From assembly GCA_020881915.1 (NCBI GenBank), contig JAJFPB010000002.1, positions 1,550,001 through 1,614,000 on the forward strand: 64,000 nucleotides of DNA, given 5' to 3'. Every line of letters starts with the position of its first letter. Positions within the stretch are counted from its first letter, which is position 1. Positions 21,003 to 33,831 of this stretch are shown here, one piece after another. The stretch is from Paramyrothecium sp. XJ0827. Lineage: Eukaryota; Ascomycota; Sordariomycetes; Hypocreales; Stachybotryaceae. The notes under the pieces were generated by a model that was not told where the DNA came from, ran no database searches, and was given only the letters and a program-made list of their open reading frames with translations. The translations under genes and the position numbers were made by a program.

Positions 21003-21990
21003 ACTGCTCGTTTAATCGCCGAGCGTACGACAAACATGAATGCTGTATATTACGACTGGGGTTGTTTACTGTCTGTACTCTGTATGGTTCCTCACACTAT
21101 GGCTTGCCGATTCATACGAAACTGGGCGGCAACTCGGAACAAGCCTCCTAGATATGGTATCTGAGACATAGATTCGCGAATGGTCACAAAATTGTTGCTC
21201 AATTGGAATGAAGAAAGCATGCGGTGCAGCCCTTGAATGGCGTCATCCGAAGCAGGGAATGAAGATGATTGAGAGCCTGTCCTCCTGAACGTCTTGGTGT
21301 TTGCTTGACCGCCTGGTGCGTCGCGGTTAGCAAAGGCTTACACGGCTTTCGGCCGGCTCGTATCTGGGCACTTGGCGCTTATAGGCCGTAGGCCAGTGGA
21401 GATTCTGCGGCACGGCTCCGGCGGCCGGCGCGGGGGCCCGTGCCGGCTCGAGCCGACTGCCGCCTCCGCGTAGGCCGCGTAGCCGATCCGTGCAGCAACA
21501 GCCCCCGCTAGGTGGGAAAAAATGCCAATGCGAGGCGATGAAACCAGATGTCTTAGCCCAGGGGGGAGCCCTTCCTCCCACTGACCCGTGGAGCCGGGGA
21601 ACATGTGGAAAGAAAAACAAGAGCGGTGTCTTGCTTGTGGGCATCTCCGACATGTTTCGCCCTATGGTTAGGACGAGGTGGGTGTGGACTCCTTGCCTTG
21701 TCCGACTTCCGCCTCGCCTCCTGCCGGCAAAGAAGCGGCCATCGCTGTGAAATGTCCTCGTATTAATGATAGATCCTGGTCCTGTTACCGCCTCTTCCAT
21801 TACTCACATATGACGATTCCACGTTGTGTTTTGTTCGGCGTGCCATCTTGTTCTTTTCATTTCTTGTTCCATGATTATCTACTGTACAGCACCTGCATTA
21901 TAAGTATCTATTACAATTTCCCAACCAGTGTCCGGCTCATGTCCCAGTCGCATCGCGTTCGAGACGACAGGAGATCAACGAACCGCCATC
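21003..21990. other. Intergenic, sulfate permease promoter side
   Basis: A GC-rich block (about 21345-21490) with G/C runs is followed by a T/C-rich leader (about 21780-21925) before the permease. The minus-strand 157-codon frame at 21327-21800 is Arg/Gly/Pro-rich and looks like GC-rich noise. TACTGTACAG, a palindromic motif seen elsewhere in the window, occurs near 21887. Confidence 0.45.
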
Positions 21991-24590
21991 ATGCCGGACA
22001 AGCCTCTGCCCAAGCGAGCAGTCGACCTAGTGACTGAAAAGTTCCTGGGCATCGATAGGCAAGAACGCTATTCGAAACAACCCCAAGACCTCGGGTTGTG
22101 TGCGAAGAGAATATTGGAACCTGCCAATGTCTATCTAGAAGACGAGCCCACCGTTAAGGAGTGGCTGCAAGGTCTAGTGCCATCACGATCAGGTGCTGTA
22201 AACTATGTCCAGAGCCTTTTCCCGTCTGCTTTCTGGATAAGGCGGTACAACTTCAGATGGCTCCTTGGTGATGCTATAGCAGGTTGGTGGAACCCTTCCA
22301 CATGTTGACTGTTTAATCTTTGTCCCTAACGTTGACATGCAGGCATCACTGTGGGTTTGGTGGTTGTCCCTCAAGCTATGGCCTACGCCGATCTTGCACA
22401 GCTACCACCGGCATACGGCTTATACACGTCTTTTACGGGTGCTGCATTGTATTGGTTGTTTGGCACATCGAAAGACATAGTTATTGGGGTAAGATGCCCT
22501 CCAATCCCCTAGCGCTTCGTCCTACTAACAACTTGTAGACCACTGCTGTCGGCTCGCTTCTTGTTGGCCAAGTTGTTAGTCATGTTCAAGAACAAAGTCC
22601 TGGCAAATACACCAACCAAGACGTGGCCCATGCTCTCAGTCTTCTAGCAGGATCTATCATGCTATTCTTTGGCATCTTCCGGCTGGGTTGGATCATCGAG
22701 TTCATCCCCTACATCCCCATCTCGGCATTTGTTACTGCGGCCAGTATCACAATCATGTCGACGCAGATTCCCGTTGCCCTGGGAATCCCCAACATTAACA
22801 CACGCGAGGCACCTTACAAAGTTCTCATCAACACTTGCCAGAACCTTCCCAAAGCTCGACCGGATGCAGCGATAGGTATCGGATCGCTCGTTTTGCTCTT
22901 CGCGCTGCGGGACTTCTGCTCCGCCATGGAGAAGCGCCAACCCGCACGGAAACGAATGTGGTCGACACTGTCCTCCCTTCGTTTAACCTTTACGATGCTT
23001 TTGTTTACACTCATCAGTTTTATTGTGCACCGAAACTTGGCCGATTCAGCCGAAAGCAAGTTTCGCATTGTCGGGAAGATTGAAGCTGGTTTGTTCACCC
23101 TCCTCTAAACTTGTGACCACGCAGGCTAACCTTGTACAGGATTCCAAGCCGCGAGCGTCCCTAAGCCAAACATCAGTTTGCTGAAGCTTATCGTTTCGCA
23201 GCTACCTGCAATCGTCATTATTCTCGTCATCGAGCATATAGCTATCGCCAAGTCCATGGGCAGGCTCTTCAATTATAGCGTAGTCCCTTCTCAAGAAATT
23301 GTGGCGTTGGGAGCTGCCAACCTCCTGAGCCCATTTGTGGGTGGCTACGTTTGCACCGGCTCCTTTGGCGCCTCCGCTGTACTCTCAAAGTCTGGGGTGA
23401 AAACACCGTTGGCTGGTCTTCTCAGTGCCCTGATGCTGGTCTTGGCTCTTTATGTCTTGACCGGAGTCTTCTACTACATACCTAAGGCTGCGTTGGCTGG
23501 GTTAATCATACATGCTGTCTGCAACCTCATAACGCCGCCACGGAATCTGTATAAATACTGGCAGTTGTCGCCTGTGGAGCTCCTCATCTGGATTACTGGG
23601 GTTGTTCTGGCAGTGTTTGAGTCCCTGGAGATCTCCATATATGCCGGCATCATCCTATCACTTGTGCTTCTGCTTGTTCGTATGGCAAGAACTAGAGGGA
23701 CATTTTTAGGCACAGCTCGCGCACAACGAGTCATTGGCCACTACGACGCTGCAGAGCGACGCATGTCCTCTGATTCCTCCGTTACCGGTGTTGGCAATTC
23801 TAGTCGACCAGTGTTTTTGCCCTTAGATCGTGAGGATGCCTCAAATCCCGACATAAAGCTTGAGACACCGTATCCTGGGGTGTTCTTGTATCGCTTCAGC
23901 GAGGGTTATAATTACACAAACCAGGCCTTGCATGCGGATAATCTCATGGACTACATCATGCAAAACACTTCGCGTGAGAAATCAGAACACGAAATGGACT
24001 CTCAAGATCGCTTGTGGAATGACCCTGGACCGCAATCAGTCAAGAAGGACCAGAATCTTCCAACCCTGAAAGCGATCATTTGTGACTGCTCATCTGTCAA
24101 CCATATGGACGTCACCTCAGTCCAAGGACTAAGCGACTTGAGAAACACCCTGGATCGATACGCAGCCCCCAACGCAGTGGAATGGCACTTTGCGAATGTC
24201 CACAACCGTTGGACCAGGAGAGCCCTCGCAGCAGCAGGCTTTGGATATCCACTAGCCCAAGATTCGAAAGGCCTCCAGGTGTGGCAACCATCATACAACA
24301 TCGCGTCAATATTCCTAGGGGAGGATGACTTGACGGCAGTGGAGAACAAGGTGAAACTCGAGGCCGATGAGGAGCGTGGACAAGTCCGTACCACGAAGCT
24401 CGCGCATCCCAGCCCGGCCGTGGACGATGACGATGCACTGTCAGGGATAACCAACTTCGAACCTGGACGCTCCCTGGCCTCCGACTCGAGACATATGGCT
24501 GCCATTTTTGGTATCGACCGGCCATTCTTCCATATTGATCTAGTCGATGCATTAGATTCTGCGGTGAGGAATGCGCAGAGTAAGGAGTGA
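21991..24590 (+). CDS. Sulfate permease, SulP/SLC26 family
   Basis: Four exons, 21991-22282, 22343-22488, 22539-23088 and 23140-24590, 812 residues, the usual size for fungal SUL1/SUL2/CYS-14 proteins. A plasma-membrane proton/sulfate symporter that feeds sulfur assimilation. The SulP signature is seen around GITVGLVVVPQAMAYADLAQ and LPPAYGLYTSF in exon 2. Exon 3 and 4 carry about ten further membrane segments, including LVIEHIAIAKSMGR. The cytosolic STAS domain is in the last exon, with KAIICDCSSVNHMDVTSV. A long charged linker separates membrane and STAS parts. All phases close; intron donors are GTTGGT, GTAAGA and GTTTGT. I could not confirm a CYS3-type promoter site. Confidence 0.95.
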
Positions 24591-25084
24591 GAAGCATACA
24601 CATGGTCGGCCCAGGATGGGGCCTTGCCTTAATGATTTATGACATATGGGACATTCGACACTCTATCTTTACAAAGCATCTCTTTATTCATCAAAAAGCG
24701 ACCAGCAGTTCATTCAATTTGTTTTCATCAGAGGCGACGCTTTAATAGTAATTATTTCACATAACTCTAGATTGAATGCGATGTCAATTATTGATCTCTA
24801 TATGCCAGATCGTGTTAGGTGCAATAGAAATTTGTGAGATCGTCAGGACTGTGAGAACAGCTAAATGCTCATGCAGATGTGGCACGAGCTCTTCTGGTCC
24901 CGCGACATTTAGCGACAGATCTTATCCATCCGGACGTGTCGAGAGCTCTACCGGCGTGGCCGGTCAGCACTCAAAAGGGCTGTTCTTAGACGAACTCGTA
25001 TCGAATAGACATTTCTGCAGGCTTCTGGCGGTGTTTTTCTTGTTTCTTTTTTTGGTCATTCTTAAACTTGCATCCATATTTGCT
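24591..25084. other. Convergent 3' intergenic region
   Basis: Lies between the stops of the sulfate permease and the F-box gene. A/T-rich around 24630-24840. No gene seen. Confidence 0.55.
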
Positions 25085-26095
25085 TCATAATCCGGCAATC
25101 ACGATTGCTTTCCCAGAATGCGTCACCTCTTCCGAAGTAGATCTTTCCACGGCCAACAGGAGCTTGCTCGTGCGGACGACCAGTTCTGTTTTATGTTAGC
25201 AAGCTTTGGGGCCTGATCTACGTCTGGGCATGTATCTTCTCACGTACCTTCATAGGTCAGCGTGTATGATATCGGAGGCTCATCGTGCGGTCCAGTAATT
25301 AGAGGCATCCTCTCCGACGGTCCGAGCATGACCCGGAACCGTAATCCAACCGTCTTGGCGATGTCAACCCACAGGATGTCCTTGTCATCGCGAATATGTT
25401 GACTAGGACTGTTTCCAATGTTGGCGAGGTCCATCATGTGTGCGAGCCACTCCCTCCAGACTCGAACCACGCCGTCTGAGATGTTCATGTAGCTGATGAA
25501 CAAACCGTGCCTGGGCCCCTGTCGTGCCACGCTCGTGGTGGCACAGAGCTGAGAGAAGAGCTCTCCATCGTCTAGATGTACATCTTCCGTCGCAATGTCA
25601 AAACTCGGGCCAGCAACAGCCTCCGGTGCTGATTGGGAAGAGGAGACAGTGCCCCGGGGACGGACACGCCACGGGCGATGCTCCTGTTTGACGATGGGCT
25701 GGAATGAGGAGTAAAGTTTCTGCAGGTCCTCAAGCCTGGGCAGTTCGTCATCTATGCCGATACCATCCCAAGTTTTGGTGCTGAGGTACCGGCACGATAA
25801 GGACGGGGTCGAGATCTTGGCGCTTGGGTGATAGCATTCTAGGATCAGCTCATAGTCTGGTAGTGAGGCGATATCTACCAGACGACGATGGAGGAGGCGC
25901 GCGACGAGAGAGTGAAACCGGACATTGACCAGACTGCAAGTGAGCAGTTCCTTGACCAACAACAATTTCAGAACTGCGGACAGGATCTTGTTGGGCTGTC
26001 AGTACAACTCATTTGAGGCTCCCACGTCCGATTGCTCGTCATTGTCCACGCACCTCGTTCGGCAAGGCGTCTATAGTCATAGTTAAACTAGGCAT
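25085..26095 (-). CDS. F-box protein of unknown substrate
   Basis: Three exons on the minus strand: 26054-26095, 25248-25986 and 25085-25185, 293 residues. The N-terminus reads ALPNEILSAVLKLLLVKELL then CSLVNVRFHSLV, a typical fungal F-box that binds Skp1 in SCF ubiquitin ligases. The remainder has no named repeat. It resembles fungal F-box proteins with a C-terminal beta-rich part ending YEELVVRTSKLLLAVE. Exon 1 ends inside the F-box (PNE | IL) and intron 1 uses an AAG acceptor. A CAG acceptor a few bases earlier would give PNEPNKIL instead. The last exon is needed: without it the protein ends abruptly at YEGT over a GTACGT donor. Substrate unknown. Confidence 0.78.
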
Positions 26096-26718
26096 GTTTG
26101 CCAGTGCCCTGGGATCTTATAAGAACATGTGCCCTTTTGTGCTGCCTTGGTGTCGTGAGCCACTTGATAAGATGGGGAGGGTTGAAGCTTCAGGGTAGGT
26201 GGGATCAGTGGGCGACATGACGTCGCCCTAGCTGGACGGGGATGAGGCCTGATTTGTCAGAGTCTTGTGTTGATCGCACCATACAGTGTAGAGAACGGCG
26301 GTAGTGAGGACTGAGGAGGCCTTGTCCTCCCCGTTAATGAATTGATTGTTCCGACTGGGTGATATCTTTTTACTCCATGTAGACCGCAACCTCTTCAAGT
26401 GAGTATTGAGCCTGAGCATCAAATGCATTGCTGAGAATCATGGTAAGTCAAACTTAATTGCTACCCAATCAAGCCTCACTAGGATAGGTCTCCATTTGCT
26501 CGCGACAGTGCTCCTAACGAAAGCAATAGACGCAGCGGGAATAGAAGTGAGTGGGTTCCTGATTCTTGGATTAGACACGTCTATTTTAGAGGAAGAACCT
26601 TGAAATTCACCAAGTTGCCACATTCTCATTCCATATCGGCCACATATACATCCTTCCATAGGAGTTTAATAAATGACTATAAACGCTCGCCGTATCCTGT
26701 GCTTGTGGTTTCATCAAA
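26096..26718. other. Intergenic
   Basis: F-box promoter side and GT69 gene 3' side. A short plus-strand frame at 26406-26603 has no recognisable content. Nothing else seen. Confidence 0.5.
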
Positions 26719-28079
26719 TCATACATGCTGCCACCCATACTCGTGCAGTACCTGCATCTCATCTACGAGGCAGGCTTTGCCCGGCTCGTGTTGACCGGGA
26801 TGTTCTCTCTCCCACGCAAGTTGGCGTTTGTGGACGATCCACTGGCTTCGGAACGGCCCCCCCAGCCATCTGGATAGCCTGTTCTTCCACAGCCCTGTGA
26901 AGACACCCCATCTTGAGACCCAACAGCCGTGGGGATGCACAGTTCTGTACGCTTGGCTATTGTAGCCCACGCGGACATGTGGGTTTAGAAAGACTCCCTT
27001 CTTGGCCGACGCCGGGTTGTCGGCATGAATCAAACAGCACTCGGAGCCCTCAAGGTGCATCTCGGCCATGGAGTCGTTGATGCCTCGGAAGGCGATGGCG
27101 TTGTCACCAGTGAACGCAGCCGCGGGCATGAAGACTGGTTACACAATGTCAGAGCATACTTTCACTAGTTAATCTGGTTCCTCACCTATGCCATTCCAAC
27201 AACTGGTTACCGGTACGGGCCTGTTTTCTTTCACGGCCGCCCTCGATTCAGCGGATCGAAAGTAGGGCCATGTCTGTGAGGCGTGCCCGAATGCCTCGGC
27301 GTCGCGCAATGCAAATGTGTCATAGAATAAAGGCGGATCGGTGAAATCTAAAGAGCATGCTGCGGCATAGGTGCCGCCATTGGTATACAAAAGGTCAAGA
27401 ATATCGCTTGTCTGGTGCCGTGTCAGCAGGCCATGGAGTTTGGGGGAGATTGAGGTGGACGGACAGTAAAGTAAACGTCGCCTAAAAACAGAACATAATC
27501 AAAAGTGGTGCCATCACTGGCTAGATCCAATAGCGGTTGCAGAGACTTATTCCTGAGCCCGGCGAGATAAGGTATCCTTCTAAGTCCCATTTCACCGTGA
27601 GGTGTCTTCACCCAACCATTGCCAGGCGTGGATGGAGGAGAAGCGATCTCATCCGCATGAGTTCTGTCATCCATGGAGAAGTTGCGCGCAGCCCCAATAG
27701 CGCCGAGAGCATCGTCAAGCTCACGCAAGGCATCCTTAGACAGGTCATAGCTGCCACTTTCGACGACGCTTACGAACACATTGTCGGGGCCCAAATCTTT
27801 CACCAGATCCAGGAGCTTCTCGTTCCAAAACTCGCGGAGCATAAGCTCACTGTTCCAGTGGAGGCTGGCGATGAAGATGCGGACGGGCTCCCGAGGGACC
27901 GTGTAGGTGTCCTGTTGTTCAATTGCCTGGGACAAAGTGCGGTGGACCCGATGGGCCTCTAGGAAGGCGAACACGAAGAAGACACCGAGAACATATCGAA
28001 GGATGCCGGTCTTTCGAAATGGCGACCGCAAGATCCGACGGGGATAGTGATACAGACGGCCCTTGCTTGCTGGTAACAT
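26719..28079 (-). CDS. CAP59/CMT1-type glycosyltransferase (GT69)
   Basis: Three exons on the minus strand: 27465-28079, 27186-27411 and 26719-27134, 418 residues. One membrane segment near residues 28-42 (VLGVFFVFAFLEA) suggests a type II Golgi protein. The body matches the cryptococcal CAP59/CMT1 alpha-1,3-mannosyltransferase family. It has IFIASLHWNSE, the DNVFVSVVESGSYD box, the acidic metal-binding region FLGDVYFT joined to SDILDLLYTN, then AAACSLDFTDPPLFYDTFALRD and SCWNGI. The C-terminal part has LEGSECCLIHADN and FLNPHVRVGY. Intron 1 uses an unusual GTCCGT donor, chosen because it joins the DVYFT box in frame. Cryptococcus members build capsule and cell-wall mannan; here a wall or glycolipid mannosylation role is inferred. 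Confidence 0.88.
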
Positions 28080-28452
28080 GTCGACGGGCTCGACAATCTA
28101 GACCCGGATCATTCGGGACACAGGCCACCGCGCCGCCCGATGAAGGTAAACACACAGCGGCTAATGGAATGGACCTAGGATACAGCGACTGTGGAATGCA
28201 GGACGCCGGGACAGCTCCATCGAGTGCTCTTGTAGAGTGCTCTGGTAATGGCGCGCCAGAGGTTGACAGAGGAACAGAGGGTTCCTGGGAGGAGGGATTG
28301 TTTAACCTTTTGTCGGCGTGTTGGTTGGTGCAACCTTTGTGAGCGGCACCCCTGAACAACCCCTCGAATCGCGACTTGTGCATATGCAGCTTCGCTGCAA
28401 ATGTTTCACACGACTATGAATTCCACTTGGCAGGCCCTCGAAAAATATGTCT

Positions 28453-28506
28453 CCCTTGGTCCCTTGGCCCCATGGTTCGCCCCCTTTGGCCCCCTTTGGC
28501 CCCCTC
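28453..28506. repeat. Low-complexity CCCCCTTTGG repeats
   Basis: Two adjacent perfect copies of CCCCCTTTGGC followed by CCCCCTCCC, preceded by degenerate copies (CCTTGGTCCCTTGGCCCC). Non-coding. Confidence 0.7.
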
Positions 28507-30222
28507 CCTCGTTGTTCGTTCAAGCGGGCCACGCCATTGGACGTCTCGTTTTCCCTCCAGGCGGCCGTCTTGGCCCTGCCAAATAGCAATTTGACGGCTC
28601 CGGTGAGTGCACGTCGTGGAGCCTGTCCTGGCCTGGCCTAAGGTACCTAGGACCTACCCCCGTCCACTGTAGGTCTTGGCATTGTTTAGAGTTGGCGTAT
28701 GACTAACTTAAAATTTTCAAGGCTTGCAGATGCAGAAGGATGCTGTAGTAGATCCCAATGAGGAACGACCCCGGAGCGCCGCAGTACCCGGAGCTACCAG
28801 TAATCCAATCCTGTAGTGGTGATGGGGCAACAAGGCATGTAGAGACTTACGACGACCGGACGCTCGTGTACACGGCCTTTTGGCCATTGGACTAATCAAT
28901 CGAGCCTATGCCCATTGAACTGACACTTCGAGACGACGACCAAAGCTCCTGCAAGGACGGTATCGTCATGCTGCTTTAGGCAATTGAGGGATTGGTTGAT
29001 TGGCTGGTCACGTTAGTGCTTCTTGCTCCTGAAGATCCGGAGCAACAAATACGAGGATCAATCCTTCACCGTACCCATAATAATAGATGGAGCAGGATTT
29101 TGTGTCAAGCGGATCAAGGATGTCATTGTCCAGTGCAACCCATATTCTGCCCTTCAGAAAGCCTAATGACTACCCGAGAGATTGCAGTTGCTTTTGCACT
29201 TCAAATATCCTACTGAACATTTCGCGACCGACCCCTGAGGCTTCCTTACTCCCCCTTTTCCCTTTCCCTGACAAAAATGAATGTAAAAATACGCATAGCT
29301 AAGACTTGGCCAAGCATATCATCTTAATCTCTCGGCTCTGTCTGGTGGCTCTCGGGATCTGATGACAAGCCCGAGGCATCCGATATTGGTAGTTGCCAAG
29401 GCGTCGCAACTGAATGGACAAGAATGGATTCTCTCTAGTCCGCTCACGCGTACGCGTACCCAGCATATTTTACACAAAGCCCCACTAAGAAGCCAGCTCT
29501 CGATGATATATGTTGCCTGCCAATGTCACGGACTGGTGACAAATCTATCCCAGCGCCGTGGATGGATAACGGCTGTATTTCGTCACTTCACTGGGAACTT
29601 GAGAGGTTTCGATCTGTTTCCTCATCTGGACAAGTTTCAGCTGGCTTCGGTGCTCCGGCGTCCGCGGTGTCCCAAATCTACAATGGCCGAATTAACAGTG
29701 ATCGACAGCGTGCAACGCAAAGTGTGTCTTTGGAGCACCTATTCGCTGGCTACTTACATGGCACGCATCGCGCGTGCGCAGAGGTAGCCCGGGTAAAATT
29801 CCTGCATCCTCTCAGCATCCGGGAATAATCGCGATATCATAGAGATCATGTAGAGCAACCGAGGCCATCACCAACCAGCACCGGAAGCCACACCCCAGGA
29901 CCTGATCGAATTGTTACGGATGCCCCGATCTTGAGCCTTGCAGTGGTCGGGCTCGTCGATTTCATTTACAGAGGCCGATGCTCTTCCGTCTTCTACTCGA
30001 GAAGCCTTCCGCTCGTGCACCCCGCAATCCTCTACACGAGGAGTGAGCCGTGGTTGCTGATGGCTGTTGCCGTTTGAAGAACGGTGGAAGTACCGAATGT
30101 AACCATTATAATTCTGCCAATAGATGAAGATGGTGCTTGTTTGAGCATGCACTATATATTATCGTAGCACTTTGCTCGGTTTCGATGTTATGCGAGTCCG
30201 AGGCTCAAGCTATGTGGTGACT

Positions 30223-30229
30223 TATAAAA
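30223..30229 (+). promoter_or_regulatory. TATA box of the AA9 gene
   Basis: TATAAAA lies 111 bp upstream of the ATG at 30334, a normal distance for a strongly regulated fungal gene. Confidence 0.55.
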
Positions 30230-30333
30230 CCTGTGATGCGAAGACTTCCTTGCTGTAGCAAGATGTGGTTCTTTGTTCGATCATCTGATTCAGATACTCA
30301 GAGATTAAGATACTTGATTTGATAATTGTGATT

Positions 30334-31396
30334 ATGGCACAAAGGCTCGTTCTGCTTTCCTTGGCCTTTGGTGGCTTTGGAGGCGTCCTGGCGCACGGTG
30401 GTATTTACAATTACACGATTGGAGGTGTAAACTACACAGGGCAAGTTGTCAATGGCAACAACTCACTCCGGGGTGCTCAACTAAGTTGGACAGAAACTAT
30501 CCATTCTGGCTGGAGGATCAACAGCCAGACTCCATCCAGCGGCGGTGGTTCCCGGATCCAATCCAGGACGTCGGCCACCCTTACCTGTCGTGCAACCGCG
30601 GCTACCCGCTCGCGACCCGCAACCCGTCGCTGCACGCCCCCATCGAGGCCGGCACTAACATGACAGTGCGCTACCCACCGCCCCCGTGCCCCAAGGACAT
30701 CCACCAGCCGACCGAGCCGTCTGTGCCGTGGAAGAACGAGCCGGACCGGCCGTTCCGGTGCCTCGGACCCGAGTACCCGTGGGTGCACTCGCTGGGCCCG
30801 CTGCTGGCGTACATGGCACCCTGCAACGGGCCCTGCGAGGACTTCGACCCGGCGGACGGCAAGGTCTGGTTCAAGATGTACGAGTCTGGATGGCACGGCG
30901 GCTCCGACTTCTACGGCGGCGTCGAGTACAAGCGTGACATTGCCAGTGGTCATGCATGGGCTCAGCAAACACTCCCAAATGCGGGCTGGTCGTTGCGAAT
31001 CCCTAAGAACTTGAAGCCGGGCAACTACCTCATCCGGCACGAAATCATCATGATTGAACTCTTCCCGCCGCAGCATTATCCCAACTGCGCTCAGCTGACG
31101 GTCACAGGCGAGGGCGACAAGCTGCCCGGCGAAGAATACCTGGTTTCGTTCCCCGGGGCCTATTCATACGACGGTAAGTTGGGTTCGCGTACAGGGGAGT
31201 CAAGAGATTGGCTGACGGCTGGGTGACGCTGCTAGAGCCCGGTCTGGCCATCGCAGGCGAAGTATATTCGCCAATTGGCCATTCGACCTACGTAAGTTTC
31301 TCTGGAGATGGGCAATGGCCGCACATTGTTGCTAACGCAGGGCAGAACTACACTATTCCCGGCCCCAAGCTCTGGACTGGTGAAGAGGAGCAGTGA
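30334..31396 (+). CDS. AA9 lytic polysaccharide monooxygenase
   Basis: Four exons, 30334-30440, 30494-31173, 31236-31291 and 31346-31396, 297 residues. A 20-residue signal peptide is followed by HGGIYNYTIGG, so the mature enzyme starts with the histidine of the copper-binding histidine brace. The second brace histidine lies in WVHSLGPLLAYMAPCNGPC. The Gln/Tyr of the active site are in PPQHYPNCAQLTVTG, with the HEII box just before. It ends at PGPKLWTG like other AA9 enzymes, with no cellulose-binding module. Family role: oxidative cleavage of cellulose or hemicellulose. Intron 1 is a GC-AG intron (donor GCAAGT); intron 3 is 54 nt and in phase. Exons 2-4 are otherwise ordinary. Confidence 0.93.
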
Positions 31397-33831
31397 GGCA
31401 AACCAGAATTGCGCCGATGATGGGAAAGTCCCTCTGCCGAGATGGACGTAGGCTGAGAATTTCTTGTTAACATGGCAGCGGAATGTCTGATCTCCGCGGA
31501 GTCTGGCAGCGCAACCAATTGAACAGCTTTGGGCCGGTGGGTTGGAGAGCCCATTTTTCGTGCAGTGAAGTGAACTTGTCGAGGACGAGACGTTGGTTTC
31601 CACAGAATGAAGTGGGTTGCAAGGGGTGGAGCCGAGGGGGAACTTGTAAACTTGAACTGCTGCACGTGCCAGGCCCGCCGTTACAGGCGTCCTTCTCTTC
31701 CAATGCCAAACCGTTTTGGTGTTTGATCTGCCCCCCGGTATCCACGGGTTCCCGTTGTTGCTGTGCTGAGGTTCCTCTCATTCTTGCGATACCCATCACC
31801 ACCGAGCACTTGCCGCTGCGCAGCTTTCCCTGCTTTCATCCTTGAGGCAGATGCTCCCAGGGCAGGGAATTTGTTTTATTGATGCTGAACACATGAGCGC
31901 TGCAGGAGGGATATGCCTGCTGATGAGAACTACAAGCCCGGCCCCCGTAAGACGGATTGTGATGACGCTGATTTTGGTTGGCTTGCGTGCAGTGGCTGTT
32001 GTCTTCTTTGCTCCGGGGCATCAACAGTACCCAATCACGCTGCTCCTCTTCACAGCATAATGTTCTTACAATCATCACTTCCGGCTGCTTGTGACTGCCT
32101 GGTCCTCCATGACTTTACCCGCATATTCCAGACCCCCTGAATTATTTCAACAAGCCGGATTGGGCGCATCCTCAGTCCCCGGAGCACAAACTCCTCGCGA
32201 CGCTGAAGAAATCAAGAAATGTTTGGTGGCAGGCCTGTGAAAACACCAGCCGACACAACGGTTGGATAATGTAACGTGCTCGTCACCAAACGCAGCTCGC
32301 CCATCCCCGTCACATATGAAGGACTCTCCTGCGTAGCCGGTCCCCGGTATGATTGACAGCAAGATCCGGCATCCGAGGCAGCATGTCCCTGCAGGCACGC
32401 TGCATCCATGCCACGATCCTGGGCGTTCACACGCCTCACGCTGCAACCCGCAAGGGCTCCCCCCGGCAATCGCCCTCAACCCTTTTGCAAACCTGACGCA
32501 GGCCGAGTGTGACGCGAGGTGAACAAGTCTGCTTCCCTGAAGTTGAGGATAAATGACTTGTCCGAACAGGTACTTTATCCAACGCGACTCGGCTGTGTCG
32601 AACAGACACGTTTTTCATGTGCCAACCTCCGGAGATATCATGGCGACAAGACGATAACCGTGAGTCTTTCCCACGACTATCCCTTTTTCAGTGCCAACCC
32701 GCGAGTGTCGTCAATCAATTCACGACTCTGGGCTCCTCTCTACGCTGCCCTCCAACGGGCAAGAGAGTCGGGTCCAAGGGGCCCGTGCCCCCTACATTCA
32801 CTGCCTTGCATGAGATCCGATCGTGAGAAAAGGGGTCTGTGCCACCGACGCCAGGGTCGATCTTGCTTGGCCTCCCCGAGAAAAAGAAGGGGGTTGTGCC
32901 TGGGCCTGGGGTTCCGGCGCGCATCAACCATGTTTCACATCCCGTCTTCCATGTCATCTTCTCTCCGCCGTCTTTCTTTCCGCCCCCAGCGGCGCTCTTT
33001 GGGTGCCTGGACCGGACGGCGTCCCGGCTATGCAGGCGGTGCATAATTCTCCTGATGGGTTGGTCCACGAGTACTACCCAAAGGGAGCCTCGTCACACAC
33101 GGCAGTTTATGCTGCCCTCTGCGTCGCCGGCCCTTCTCTTACACGCAACGCACCGCGCGCCAGACCAGCCTCCCGTAGCCTCCCCAGCCCATGATATGCC
33201 GCCCGCCTCTCTTTATGCACTCCGTCTCAGACCATCTCGACGACTCGGGTGGGGAGAGGTGCTCGCCAAGCCCTCGGCACCAGAAAAAAAAGATGCGGAA
33301 CCACTTCTTGGTTGCTTTGTCCGTGATGTCTCATCGTAGCGACCTCTGCAACACTGTCACATCCGGGATCAAACTTACCACATCTTCTATGAACCGGGGG
33401 GTTCCTGTCGTGACCACGCTCTGCAAACAAACCCTGGCACTGGCCCTTGAACCAGCCGAACCGTTTTCTTTTCTTTGTCTTTGTTTCTTCATCCTTTTTC
33501 TTTTTACTCCTTCGTCCTCCCCATCTTGGCGGATCTGAACTGACTGACGCAAAACCACCGGCCCGTCTACTGCGGTGTCTTTCAATCTTGTCGCGTCCTG
33601 CACCGCGTCCGCTGGTTCGGCGCGAGTTCTTTTTCCCTTTCTCTCTTCTACTTGAGAGTAGAAACTTCATTCATTTGTACATTATTGAAAAAAAAAAAGA
33701 CAAGAAGAGCCGGTCTCTTCGTTCCATTCTGTTGAAGCTACCGCACATCCAGACGTCACTTGTCCTCGACGATCCCCGCCAGGCCAGTCTCCCGCAGACA
33801 CATCCGTGCATCACAGCGCCACCTCCACGCC
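31397..33831. other. Gene-free stretch, 2.4 kb
   Basis: AA9 3' side and a long leader/promoter for the MFS gene. CT-rich tracts lie around 33455-33535 and 33625-33650, with an 11-12 nt A-run near 33690, as often seen in fungal promoters. Frames on both strands in 32500-33200 overlap each other and have no recognisable content. Confidence 0.5.

Larger units (their letters stand above)
28080..30333. other. Gene-free stretch, 2.25 kb
   Basis: Contains the GT69 promoter, a C/T-rich low-complexity block at 28453-28506, an AAGGTACCTAGGACCTACC segment near 28641, and the AA9 promoter with a TATA box. Two overlapping plus-strand frames at 29362-29828 have no recognisable content. I see no gene. Confidence 0.5.
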
